Shown here: piece by piece, positions 32,026 through 39,625 of the stretch
Position numbering within the stretch: the stretch's first letter is position 1
Layout: the number at the start of each line of letters is the position of its first letter
Notes under the pieces: generated by a model
Told to the model about the DNA's origin: nothing
The model's database searches: none
What the model saw: only the letters and a program-made list of their open reading frames with translations
Program-made: the position numbers and the translations under genes
From: UBA4644 sp964646225
GTDB lineage: Bacteria > Bacillota > Clostridia > Oscillospirales > Butyricicoccaceae
Assembly (NCBI GenBank): GCA_964646225.1
Contig: CAZYAD010000008.1
Location: 1-47,668, forward strand
Length of the DNA: 47,668 nt
Direction: 5' to 3'

Positions 32026-32985
32026 TCAGCGGGCGAGGGCGCGCTGCTGGCGGCGCAGCATGGCGGCGTGCTCCTGCCGGGAAGTGGAAATGAACTCATA
32101 GGTCAGGTAATCCGGGTCGATGCGCTCCACCAGTTCCCGGACACCGGGGCAGGTAAAGGGCCGGTGCCGGTCCACCTGAAACACATAGGAAAAGAGCTGC
32201 CCCATCCGGGTATTGTGATCTGAAGACAGCACCGGCGGCTCCTTCTGATATCGCCGCATCACCGCGCCGGTCAGCGACTGATGCAGATGCACTCCGCGAA
32301 TATGGCGGCACAGGTCGCCGTGGGCATCCAGACAGCTGTGGATGTATTCCAGCGCCTGCGTCTGGGTGCGCAGCCGGGGCTGGGTGTGCATCAGATGGCC
32401 GGTGTCCAGCATGATGCCAGTGCGGGGGTATCGGATGCCCGCCAGCAGCCGGGCAGTGAGCTCCGGCTGGGTAAAGGTCAGCCCGGGCTCCCACAGATTT
32501 TCCAGCAGCAACAGCGGCCCATCCTGATCTGCGGGCAGCGCCTGATTAATCAGGTCGCAAACGCCGTCAATGACTTCCCGGTCGGTGTGAGCATACACGC
32601 CGGTGAGGGTCTCCCGGCTGGAGGAGTCCGACACATGAAAGACCACATACTCCGCCCCCAGCCGACGGGCGGTCTCCAGCTCATCCTGGAATCGGCGCAC
32701 CAGCACCTGAGGGTCATCCCCGCCGTAAAAGGCCCGGAGGGCGTCTTCGTTTCCAAACTCCTCCAGACACCGGGCACGGTCTCCGCGCCAGAAGTCCAGC
32801 CAGTAATAGGGGCAGGACATATGCAGCCCGATGATGCGGTCGGGGGGCAGAATGCCCCGGGTGTCCTCCTGACAGTGCATCAGCTCCAGCCCGTCAAAGC
32901 CGGAAAGCATCTCCAGCAGCTCCTGGCGGGAAGCATACCGCTCCAGATCACAGTCGCTGTCGGTCATGTTGAATTGCAGCTTCAT
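32026..32985 (-). CDS. TIM-barrel metalloenzyme at the end of the cobalamin operon
   Basis: Member of the xylose-isomerase-like/AP endonuclease 2 superfamily; specific reaction unknown. The 319-residue barrel keeps candidate metal and substrate residues: GLHMSCPYYW, VVFHVSDSS, the glutamate of LLLENLWEP, MLDTGHLMH, VHLHQS and the C-terminal YEFIS. Start ATG 32985 overlaps the cobC stop as ATGA, so it is translationally coupled to a nucleotide-loop enzyme. This placement suggests work on a ribose- or ribazole-type compound of the lower ligand, but a generic sugar-phosphate isomerase cannot be excluded. Confidence 0.8.
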   Translation of the reverse strand: MKLQFNMTDSDCDLERYASRQELLEMLSGFDGLELMHCQEDTRGILPPDRIIGLHMSCPYYWLDFWRGDRARCLEEFGNEDALRAFYGGDDPQVLVRRFQDELETARRLGAEYVVFHVSDSSSRETLTGVYAHTDREVIDGVCDLINQALPADQDGPLLLLENLWEPGLTFTQPELTARLLAGIRYPRTGIMLDTGHLMHTQPRLRTQTQALEYIHSCLDAHGDLCRHIRGVHLHQSLTGAVMRRYQKEPPVLSSDHNTRMGQLFSYVFQVDRHRPFTCPGVRELVERIDPDYLTYEFISTSRQEHAAMLRRQQRALAR

Positions 32986-33584
32986 GTGTTCACCTCCGGG
33001 CCGGGACAGGGCGCCCATGGGGTAAGCTCGGTGAGGGTCAGACCGCCCTCCAGCACGGCACGGCACACATACCCCCGGACATTGTCCACAGCATAGTCAA
33101 AATACGGGCGGCGGGGCAGAGCAAAGTGCTCCAGGATCGCCATGATGGCGCCGCCGTGGATGACGAAATACAGATCGTCCTCCTGCCGTGCGGCAGCCTC
33201 CGCCACCACAGCCGAAAACGCGGCGCAGACGCGGTGGGAAAAAGTCTCCATGCTCTCGCCGTTGGGGCATGGCGCCAGACATCCGCCCTCCACCCAGGCC
33301 CGATAGACCGGGTCATCGGCCATGTCGGCATAGCTGCGGCACTCAAAATCGCCAAAATCCATCTCCCGCAGATCGTCCACCACCGTCTGCCGGGCGTTGG
33401 GAAACAGCAGCGCGGCAGTCTGGGCGGTGCGGCGCAGCGGCGTCACCAGCACCTGCTCCGGCTGCACCGGCTGCGGCCGCAGGAAGGCAGCGCCCTCCGG
33501 GGCCAGCGGCTGATCGGTGCTGCCGATATACTGCCGGAGTCGGTTGCCTGGGGTCATCCCGTGGCGGATCAGCGTGATGCGCAT
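32982..33584 (-). CDS. cobC: Alpha-ribazole phosphatase-like histidine phosphatase
   Basis: Probably removes the phosphate from alpha-ribazole-5'-phosphate or cobalamin-5'-phosphate late in B12 nucleotide-loop assembly. The 200-residue product has the phosphoglycerate-mutase-type motif TLIRHGMTPGNRLRQYIG at the N-terminus (catalytic His), a LREMDFGDFEC motif with the proton-donor acid, and the second histidine in YFVIHGGAIMAILE. GGGAGAG precedes the ATG. It overlaps the short cobU paralog by 16 bp and the TIM-barrel gene by 4 bp. The cob context makes CobC much likelier than a glycolytic mutase. Confidence 0.87.
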   Translation of the reverse strand: MRITLIRHGMTPGNRLRQYIGSTDQPLAPEGAAFLRPQPVQPEQVLVTPLRRTAQTAALLFPNARQTVVDDLREMDFGDFECRSYADMADDPVYRAWVEGGCLAPCPNGESMETFSHRVCAAFSAVVAEAAARQEDDLYFVIHGGAIMAILEHFALPRRPYFDYAVDNVRGYVCRAVLEGGLTLTELTPWAPCPGPEVNT

Positions 33585-33934
33585 GGAAGCTCTCCCTTGA
33601 TGATCTGGGGCAGACCGCAGACCATCCGCACCACGCAGTCGGCCTCACGGGCCAGCTGGACGCACAGACGGCCGGTGGCCTCCCGGCCAAGGCGCTCCTG
33701 TCGGGAAACCGGGATCACGCCGCTGCCCACCTCGCAGCAGATCACCACCTGCTTTTGCAGCAGGGGCTCCAGCAGGGCGGGGGCAGCGTCCGGGTCGGAA
33801 AACACCAGCTGCTCCAGATGAAACAGCACCGGGCGGCCATCCAGCACACCGTCGGCCATCTCCTCTGGGGCATAGCCCAGCGTTTGGGCGAAGCTCCGCT
33901 TGCCGGAGCCGTCACCGCCTACGATCAGAACCAT
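33569..33934 (-). CDS. Short CobU-like protein (second paralog)
   Basis: A 121-residue relative of adenosylcobinamide kinase/guanylyltransferase. It has a P-loop-like start MVLIVGGDGSGKRSF, lacks about 50 residues that in CobU contain the guanylylated histidine, and keeps the C-terminal CobU signature VVICCEVGSGVIPVSRQERLGREATGRLCVQLA and VVRMVCGLPQIIKG. The full-length cobU lies 770 bp upstream in the same operon. Without the histidine it cannot be a normal guanylyltransferase; it may be a kinase-only form or a partner subunit. AAGG precedes the ATG, and it overlaps cobS by 10 bp, so it appears translated. Confidence 0.8.
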   Translation of the reverse strand: MVLIVGGDGSGKRSFAQTLGYAPEEMADGVLDGRPVLFHLEQLVFSDPDAAPALLEPLLQKQVVICCEVGSGVIPVSRQERLGREATGRLCVQLAREADCVVRMVCGLPQIIKGELPCASR

Positions 33935-34704
33935 AGAGACACCATCCTTTCGGTCAACAGAAAGCAAAACAGCAGCACCGGCTGGGAGAGGGAGATCAGA
34001 TAACCGGCCAGATCGCCGGACATCCCGCCGAACTCCCGCCGGGACATCCGGTACAGATACCACAGGCAGGCCAGCGCAGCCGCTGCACACGCCGCGCCGG
34101 GCAGGGGAGCCAGCACCAGCAGCCCGGCCAGCGCCGCCAGACACCAGATTACAAGGATCCCGGCAGCACTTTTTGCCGCGCCGTCACGGAAGGAGGCCAG
34201 CAGCCCGGTGCTGCCCGACCCGGGAAAGGCCACCCCGGCCAGCGCACCCAATGCCCGGGAAAGCACCTGCACCAGCCCCAGCAGCAACGCGCCGCGCAGG
34301 GTGGGCGGCACCTCGGTACACAGGGCAAAGCAGGCCAGCAGCCAGGCGGCAGCATATAAAATGGCAAAGGCCCCGGCGTGGGAATCCTTCAGGATCTCCC
34401 GCTTGCGGGGCGCGGGGGCATGGCTGGACAGCGCATCCGCCGTGTCGCAGAAGCCGTCCATATGGATGCCTCCGGAAAGCAGCAGGGGCAACAGCGCCAT
34501 TCCGGCGGCGTACAGCACGGTGCCAAAGCCCAGCGCGGCGCAAACAAGCTGCCACAGAACCAGCGCCGTGCCGATCACCACCCCCACCAGCGGCAGGGCG
34601 CACAGCATATACTTCATGTTTTCCTTTTTCCACTCCACCTGGGGAGCGGGCAGGGCGGAAAACATGGAAAAGGCCATCGCCGTGCATCGAAACAGGGTCT
34701 TCAT
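33925..34704 (-). CDS. cobS: Adenosylcobinamide-GDP ribazoletransferase (cobalamin synthase)
   Basis: Joins adenosylcobinamide-GDP and alpha-ribazole(-phosphate) to make adenosylcobalamin (phosphate) in the membrane. The 259-residue product has several membrane helices and the CobS signatures FSMFSALPAPQVEW near the N-terminus, LLLSGGIHMDGFCDTADAL with the Asp-rich active-site motif HxDGxxDxxDA, and ILKDSHAGAFAILY. ATG 34704 follows GGGAGG and overlaps the cobU stop as ATGA; an upstream extension of the frame lacks family sequence. Confidence 0.94.
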   Translation of the reverse strand: MKTLFRCTAMAFSMFSALPAPQVEWKKENMKYMLCALPLVGVVIGTALVLWQLVCAALGFGTVLYAAGMALLPLLLSGGIHMDGFCDTADALSSHAPAPRKREILKDSHAGAFAILYAAAWLLACFALCTEVPPTLRGALLLGLVQVLSRALGALAGVAFPGSGSTGLLASFRDGAAKSAAGILVIWCLAALAGLLVLAPLPGAACAAAALACLWYLYRMSRREFGGMSGDLAGYLISLSQPVLLFCFLLTERMVSLWF

Positions 34705-35225
34705 TCCGAAAGACCTCCCTTCAGCGTCAGAGGAATGCCGCACACCAGCTCATAAACATGGTCGGCGCGGCTGGCCAGTCGGGCATTGATCTGCCCCAGG
34801 GCGCGGATATAGGCTCGGGTGGCCGGGTCATATTGGCCGCTGTCGCTGCCCACATCGTTGGTCACCACGATAAGCTGGTCGCATTGCCGCTCTATGACCT
34901 CCACGCCGGAAAGCACGGCCTCAATGGGATCGCGGAGCGCACCGGAGGGGGAAAACATCTCGTTGGCAGTGAGATTGCAGATGCATTCCAGCAGCGCCGT
35001 GCCTCTTGCAGGCAGCGTCAGACCGGCCAGATCGGTGTAGCGCTCAAAGGTCTCAAAGCCCTTCCCGGCGCGCATGGCCCGGTGCCGGGCGATCTTCTGC
35101 TCACTGCCGTCGCCATAGGGCTGCATGGCGGCCAGATAATACCGGGGGCCGGGGAACCGCAGGCAGAGAGACTCGGCAAAATAGCTCTTGCCGCAGCCCG
35201 AGCCGCCGGTGAGCAGGATCAGCAT
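34701..35225 (-). CDS. cobU: Adenosylcobinamide kinase/adenosylcobinamide-phosphate guanylyltransferase
   Basis: Phosphorylates adenosylcobinamide and transfers GMP to give adenosylcobinamide-GDP. The 174-residue length is normal. P-loop LLTGGSGCGKSYFAE (residues 5-19), YYLAAMQPYGDG and KIARHRAMRAGKGFET with the histidine that carries GMP (His48) are intact. The usual NEVGxGIVP segment is altered to NDVGSDSGQYDP, whereas the downstream short paralog keeps that segment almost canonical. It overlaps cobT by 7 bp and cobS by 4 bp. Confidence 0.93.
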   Translation of the reverse strand: MLILLTGGSGCGKSYFAESLCLRFPGPRYYLAAMQPYGDGSEQKIARHRAMRAGKGFETFERYTDLAGLTLPARGTALLECICNLTANEMFSPSGALRDPIEAVLSGVEVIERQCDQLIVVTNDVGSDSGQYDPATRAYIRALGQINARLASRADHVYELVCGIPLTLKGGLSE

Positions 35226-36289
35226 CGTGCGCCCCCTCCCTGGGGCTCATACTGGGCGATGCCGGTATCGGAAAAGGCCGCGCCGCTGTTGTACACCGAC
35301 AGGGCCATATCCAGCAGGGGAAAGAGGCACACCGCGCCGGTGCCCTCGCCCAACTTCATGCCTGCCCGAAGAATGGCCGTCTGGCCCAGCTCCTCCAGGA
35401 TGCGGGCGGCGGCGGGCTCGGCGGAGGTGTGGCTGGCCAGCATGGCGCAGCGGCTGCGGGGACACAGCCGGGCGGCGATCAGGGCGGAAATGGAGCTGAT
35501 GAGGCCGTCGATCACCACGGGAACACGGTACAGCGCGCCGCCCAGAAACAGCCCCGCCATACCGGCGATATCAAAGCCGCCCAGCTTTGCCAGCACATCC
35601 AGCGGATCGGCGGCGTCGGGACGGTTGACGGCAATGGCCCGGCGGATGGCGTCCTGCTTGCGTAGCAGCCCGGCGTCCGAAAGCCCGGCCCCCCGGCCGG
35701 TGACGGCCTCCACCGGCATATCCAGCAGCACGGCGGCCAGCGCACTGGAGGTGGTGGTGTTTCCAATGCCCATTTCGCCGGTGGCCAGCAGAGAATAACC
35801 GTCCTCTGCGTATTTCTTTGCCAGCTCTATACCGTGCGTAATAGCACGGCAGGCCTCCTCCCGGGACATGGCAGGCCCCAGGGCGATATTGCCCGTGCCG
35901 TCGGCAATGTGACAGCCGGGGACGCCGGGAACCCTGGTGAGCATCCCCATGTCGGCGGCAAAGACCTCCGCGTTGGCAGCGGCCGCCATCCGGCATACCG
36001 AGGAGCGATGATCCCGGATCTGCCCGGCCATGGTAGCGGTCACCGAAGCGTCGGTCTGGGTGACCCCCTCGGCCACCACGCCGTTGTCGGCGCAGAACAC
36101 CACCACCGCACGGCGGCGCACCTCCACCTGGGGGCGGCCGGTAAGGGCGGCGATCCGGGTGACCATCTCCTCCAGCTGCCCCAGCCCGTTCAGCGGCTTG
36201 GCGATGCCGTCCCAGTGGGCGCGGGCCGCAGCCTCAGCGGCGCTGTCCGGCAGCGCGATCTGTTGATTCAGTGCTTCAAAATCCAGCAT
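35219..36289 (-). CDS. cobT: Nicotinate-nucleotide-dimethylbenzimidazole phosphoribosyltransferase
   Basis: Makes alpha-ribazole phosphate from a lower-ligand base and nicotinate mononucleotide. The 356-residue protein shows VVVFCADNGVVAEGVTQ, the glycine-rich GEMGIGNTTTSSALAA loop, VTGRGAGLSDAGL, GLISSISALIAARL, SHTSAEP and the catalytic glutamate in KLGEGTGA near the C-terminus. GGAGGAATAAGC precedes the ATG. It lies 4 bp after the ABC ATPase stop, which ties corrinoid import to nucleotide-loop assembly. Confidence 0.95.
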   Translation of the reverse strand: MLDFEALNQQIALPDSAAEAAARAHWDGIAKPLNGLGQLEEMVTRIAALTGRPQVEVRRRAVVVFCADNGVVAEGVTQTDASVTATMAGQIRDHRSSVCRMAAAANAEVFAADMGMLTRVPGVPGCHIADGTGNIALGPAMSREEACRAITHGIELAKKYAEDGYSLLATGEMGIGNTTTSSALAAVLLDMPVEAVTGRGAGLSDAGLLRKQDAIRRAIAVNRPDAADPLDVLAKLGGFDIAGMAGLFLGGALYRVPVVIDGLISSISALIAARLCPRSRCAMLASHTSAEPAAARILEELGQTAILRAGMKLGEGTGAVCLFPLLDMALSVYNSGAAFSDTGIAQYEPQGGGARC

Positions 36290-36293
36290 TTGC

Positions 36294-37061
36294 TTATTCC
36301 TCCGTATTCCATTGGCCCAGCATGGTCTGCATCCAGCCGCGCACGTCCATTCCGTATACCGGATCCAGCCGGCGGGAGGTCAGCACCTCCGCCGCAGGAC
36401 CACAGGCCACCGTCCGGCCCCGATCCAGCAGCAGCGCATGGGTGCCAAAGGCCCGTGCAAGGGAAAGATCGTGAACCACGCTGACCACCGCCCGCCCGGG
36501 GGTCTTCAGCCAGTCGTGGATCAGGGCGAACACCTGCTTCTGATAGACCAGATCCAGATGATTGGTGGGCTCGTCCAGCAGCAGCAGCCGGGGATCCTGG
36601 GCAAACACCTGCGCCAGAAATGTACGCTGCAGCTCGCCGCCCGAAAGAGTCAGAGCCGACTGCCCCCGCAGGGCCTCCAGCCCGGTGAGCCGCAGGGCCT
36701 CCTCCACCGCCGTCAGATCCTCATCGTGACGGGCCGACAGCGGCGAGGGTGCGTGGGCATAACGGCCCAGGGAAACGATCTCCTCCACCGTAAAGTCATA
36801 GCCCACATGATGCTTCTGGGCCAGCACGCCGATCTGCCGGGCGCGGTGTACGGGCTTCTGCTTTTTCACATCCTCGCCGTTGAGCAGCACACTTCCGGTA
36901 TAGGCCACCCCCTGGGTGATGGCATTGAGGATGGTGGACTTGCCCGCACCGTTGGGCCCTACGATCATCAGCCACTGCCCCTCCGAAGCCGAAAAGCTGA
37001 CGCCATCCACCACGACACGGGAGCCATAGGCTACCGAGAGCTTGTTTACCTCCAGCATCAT
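36294..37061 (-). CDS. btuD: Cobalamin/corrinoid ABC transporter ATP-binding protein (BtuD-like)
   Basis: Cytoplasmic ATPase of a type II (BtuCDF/FecE-type) importer, 255 residues. Walker A VGPNGAGKST, Q-loop VLAQKHHVG, signature LSGGELQRTFLAQVF, Walker B LLLLDEPTNHLD and the switch histidine in VVSVVHDLSLA are present. The two-Met start (37061) follows AAGGAGG at 8 nt. It starts 2 bp after the permease stop. The family also carries siderophores and heme, but the riboswitch and cob genes indicate corrinoid. Confidence 0.93.
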   Translation of the reverse strand: MMLEVNKLSVAYGSRVVVDGVSFSASEGQWLMIVGPNGAGKSTILNAITQGVAYTGSVLLNGEDVKKQKPVHRARQIGVLAQKHHVGYDFTVEEIVSLGRYAHAPSPLSARHDEDLTAVEEALRLTGLEALRGQSALTLSGGELQRTFLAQVFAQDPRLLLLDEPTNHLDLVYQKQVFALIHDWLKTPGRAVVSVVHDLSLARAFGTHALLLDRGRTVACGPAAEVLTSRRLDPVYGMDVRGWMQTMLGQWNTEE

Positions 37062-37063
37062 GG

Positions 37064-38092
37064 TCAGTGCCTCCTTGTCTGATAGAAAATGACCAGAAAT
37101 ACCACTGCGCCCACCAGACTGGTGACCACGCCGATGGGCAACTCCAGCGGACGGAGCGCCACCCGGGCCACCAGATCGGCCAGCAGCAGAAACACCGCCC
37201 CGCCGAACAGCGAGGCCGGCAGCAGCCGCTTGTGGTTGGGGCCCACCAGCATCCGGGTCATGTGGGGGGTCACCAGACCCACAAAGCCGATGGTCCCGCC
37301 CACCGAAACGCACACGCCGATGAGGATCGAGACGGTGATCAGCACCACCAGCCGGGTGCGCTTGACATCCACGCCCACATGGCGGGCGTTGTCCTCGCCC
37401 ACAGCAAAGGCGTTGAGCTCCCGGGCGTGGAGCAGCAGGATGCCGCCGCAGACCAGCAGCGCAGCCGCAAGAATGGCGGCGTTGAGATAGCTGGAGCCCT
37501 GCAGGCTGCCCATGGTCCAGAAGGTGATGTCCTTAACCTTGTCGGCGGCAAAGGTGATGACCACATTCATGGCGCTGGAGACGAACATGGAGTAAATGAC
37601 GCCGATCAGGATGATGGTGTTGGTGGACAGCGAGAAATCCAGCTTATAGGCCAGACTGAGAATAATGAGCAGGGAGAGAAAGGCAAAGAGAATGGCCATG
37701 ACCATGGTGCCCGCCAGCGGCAGACTGGGAAAGGTGATGCCAAAGGCGATGGCGATCACCGCGCCCAGAGATGCGCCGGAGGACACACCCAGGGTGGAGC
37801 CGTCGGCCAGAGGATTTTTCAGCAGCCCCTGCATGGCTGCGCCCGCCAGCGACAGCGCCGCACCGGTAAGAGCCACGCACAGCACCCGGGGCAGCCGCAC
37901 CGAAAGGATGATGGACACGGCAAGCCCTTCGGGCTGGGCCGCGCCGGTGAGGGCGTTCCACAGGACAGCTGCGGTATCGCGCAGGGGGATGTTGACGCTG
38001 CCCACGCAGATGCACAGGCACAGCACCGCCAGCGTAACGGCGGCAAACAGCAGATATTCCGCCGGACGGAACCGTGCGGGGCGATGATTCAT
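37064..38092 (-). CDS. btuC: Cobalamin/corrinoid ABC transporter permease (BtuC-like)
   Basis: FecCD-family permease of 342 residues with about ten membrane helices. Signatures include LPRVLCVALTGAALSLAGAAMQGLLKNPLADGSTLGVSSGASLGA (the conserved RLPR...GxxLaxAGxxxQxxxxNPLAxPxxLGxxxGA block), and GTIGFVGLVTPHMTRMLVGPNHKRLLP, which includes the ATPase-coupling loop. GGAGGAAAATT precedes the ATG. It follows btuF after a 199-bp gap that contains a GC-rich hairpin, possibly lowering expression relative to the binding protein. Confidence 0.94.
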   Translation of the reverse strand: MNHRPARFRPAEYLLFAAVTLAVLCLCICVGSVNIPLRDTAAVLWNALTGAAQPEGLAVSIILSVRLPRVLCVALTGAALSLAGAAMQGLLKNPLADGSTLGVSSGASLGAVIAIAFGITFPSLPLAGTMVMAILFAFLSLLIILSLAYKLDFSLSTNTIILIGVIYSMFVSSAMNVVITFAADKVKDITFWTMGSLQGSSYLNAAILAAALLVCGGILLLHARELNAFAVGEDNARHVGVDVKRTRLVVLITVSILIGVCVSVGGTIGFVGLVTPHMTRMLVGPNHKRLLPASLFGGAVFLLLADLVARVALRPLELPIGVVTSLVGAVVFLVIFYQTRRH

Positions 38093-38243
38093 AGCAATTT
38101 TCCTCCAAATGACAGAAAGGGGTTACTCGGGCCTCCCGGCCTTTTTCGCCCCGGCACTTGTCGTCGTACTCTTTCCATGCGCTTCCCTGTTTGTCAGCGC
38201 GGCTCCTGCCGTTTTCCTCTCGACCTTTCGACCTTTGCAAGGC

Positions 38244-38276
38244 GCGGGGTTCAGAGACTCAGCCTCCGAACCCCGC
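38244..38276. repeat. GC-rich intergenic hairpin between btuF and btuC
   Basis: GCGGGGTTC (38244-38252) pairs perfectly with GAACCCCGC (38268-38276). The CCGAACCCCGC block also occurs in the family 1 repeats at 5871 and 42671. No coding signal is seen in the rest of the 199-bp gap (38093-38291). Confidence 0.55.
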
Positions 38277-38291
38277 CGCAACAAAGACGCT

Positions 38292-39221
38292 TTATTCGCC
38301 GTAAACGAAGTCAAAGAGCATCTGTGCGCCGTCGGCCAGACGAGGGGCGGGGCGGGACAGCTCGTTGTTCTGCAGGTTCAGAATGGCCTGATTCTGCACG
38401 GCAGTGACATTCTCCCAACCGGCGCGGGCCAGGATCTCCTCCTCGGGAGTGGGGCCTTCGCCGTAATACATGGAGATGGTGACGATATAGTCCGGATTGC
38501 GATCCAGCACCTGCTCCTCAGAGATCTCGCCCCAGCCCTCCACATCGGAGAAGCAGTTCTTCAGCCCCAGCATGGTGGCGATCTCGTCCATAAAGGTGTT
38601 GGCGCCGGCCGTCCACAGACCGTACTGCAGGGGAGAGACCTCAAAATAGATGGTCTCGGTGCCGTCGCCGGTGGCCTTGTCCTGCACCTCGGCAAAGGTC
38701 TTCTTCATGCCTTCGATGACAGTCTTGGCATTGTCGGCCTTGCCCATCAGTGCGCCGATCATCTCGATGGCGGTGTAAACACCGTCAATGTCGGTGGCCT
38801 CGCTGACCACCACCTTGATGCCTGCGGCCTCCAGCTGGGCCACCTGCTCGTCGGTCTGGGCCATGTCGCTCATCAGCAGCACATCGGGCTCCAGAGCGAT
38901 GATCTCCTCCAGATTGGTGTCCGCGCCGGACTCCACTGCGGGGACCTCCAGCACCTCGGCGGGATAGTCACAGTACTTGCCGCGGCCCACCAGCGTGTCT
39001 CCGGCACCGATGGCGTACAGGATCTCGCAGTCAGAGGCGGTGAGGGCGACGATCTTCTCGGCGGGCTTGTCCAGTGTGATCTCGCGGCCCTTCATGTCGG
39101 TGATGGTGACGGCGGCAGCGCTGTCCTCGGGCTCCTGAGTCTGCTGGGTGCCGCAGGCGGCCAGAGCCAGCAGCAGGCTCACGGCCAGCAGCAGGGAAAG
39201 AAGCTTGTTGATGCGTTTCAT
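38292..39221 (-). CDS. btuF: Cobalamin/corrinoid-binding lipoprotein (BtuF-like)
   Basis: Substrate-binding lipoprotein of the importer, 309 residues. The signal peptide ends in lipobox LALAACG (acylated Cys23). The mature part is a class III periplasmic-binding-protein fold: ITDMKGREITLDKPAEKIVAL at the start, LEEIIALEPDVLLMSD in the first lobe, a long linking helix, then a second lobe ending LSRPAPRLADGAQMLFDFVYGE. GGAGG precedes the ATG. It is the first gene behind the cobalamin riboswitch, so B12 excess should shut down the whole operon. Iron-chelate binding is the alternative, made unlikely by the riboswitch. Confidence 0.92.
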   Translation of the reverse strand: MKRINKLLSLLLAVSLLLALAACGTQQTQEPEDSAAAVTITDMKGREITLDKPAEKIVALTASDCEILYAIGAGDTLVGRGKYCDYPAEVLEVPAVESGADTNLEEIIALEPDVLLMSDMAQTDEQVAQLEAAGIKVVVSEATDIDGVYTAIEMIGALMGKADNAKTVIEGMKKTFAEVQDKATGDGTETIYFEVSPLQYGLWTAGANTFMDEIATMLGLKNCFSDVEGWGEISEEQVLDRNPDYIVTISMYYGEGPTPEEEILARAGWENVTAVQNQAILNLQNNELSRPAPRLADGAQMLFDFVYGE

Positions 39222-39308
39222 TTGGTGATTCCTCCATAAATGTTGGTTATTTTCAGGGGCTCTCCCCGGAAAAACGAAAAATGTGGGGGAACGGCCGCCG
39301 GACATAAC

Positions 39309-39341
39309 AAAAGCTGCGGCAGCCCCATGGACTGCCGCAGC
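39309..39341 (-). terminator. Expression-platform terminator of the cobalamin riboswitch
   Basis: On the minus strand GCTGCGGCAG and CTGCCGCAGC (39332-39341 and 39313-39322) form a 10-bp stem followed by TTTTG. It lies about 60 nt after the aptamer and 88 nt before the btuF start, the expected place for ligand-controlled termination. Confidence 0.85.
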
Positions 39342-39397
39342 CGGTTTTCTGCGAGCGATGCCTGTTCCTCCTACGCGGGAGTACGGCGCGAACAAGA

Positions 39398-39586
39398 GCA
39401 AGCAGGTCTCCTGACTTACGCATCCTCAGCACCCGCGCCTTCTCGGGCAAAGCCCAATGGCTGACAAAATGTCCTGCGGGAACCTCCTCGCATACAGTGG
39501 CGGTACCGTTCCGGAATCACACCGGATTTCCTATTCTCCGCCCGGCCCGCAGCGCGGGGAGCGGCACTTGCTGCTTATGAAATTAC
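39398..39586 (-). ncRNA. Cobalamin riboswitch
   Basis: Minus-strand sequence shows the conserved core in order: GGAATCCGGTGTGATTCCGGAAC, then CCGCCACTGTATGCG, and the B12 box AAGTCAGGAGACCTGC (39402-39417) near the 3' end. It is preceded by a consensus promoter and followed by a terminator hairpin, then the btuF-cob operon. The established mechanism of the class is repression when adenosylcobalamin binds. Confidence 0.93.
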
Positions 39587-39592
39587 GGTCAA

Positions 39593-39621
39593 ATTATACG
39601 GGAAATCGCCGCGAAAGTCAA
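39593..39621 (-). promoter_or_regulatory. Promoter of the riboswitch-controlled cobalamin operon
   Basis: On the minus strand TTGACT (39616-39621), a 17-bp spacer and a perfect TATAAT (39593-39598), just after the stop codon of the TPM-domain gene. Confidence 0.85.
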
Positions 39622-39625
39622 GTGC

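Noticed and set aside
39240..39600. Small plus-strand open frames across the riboswitch region
   Set aside because: They are shadows of the minus-strand cobalamin aptamer and terminator and lack ribosome binding sites.
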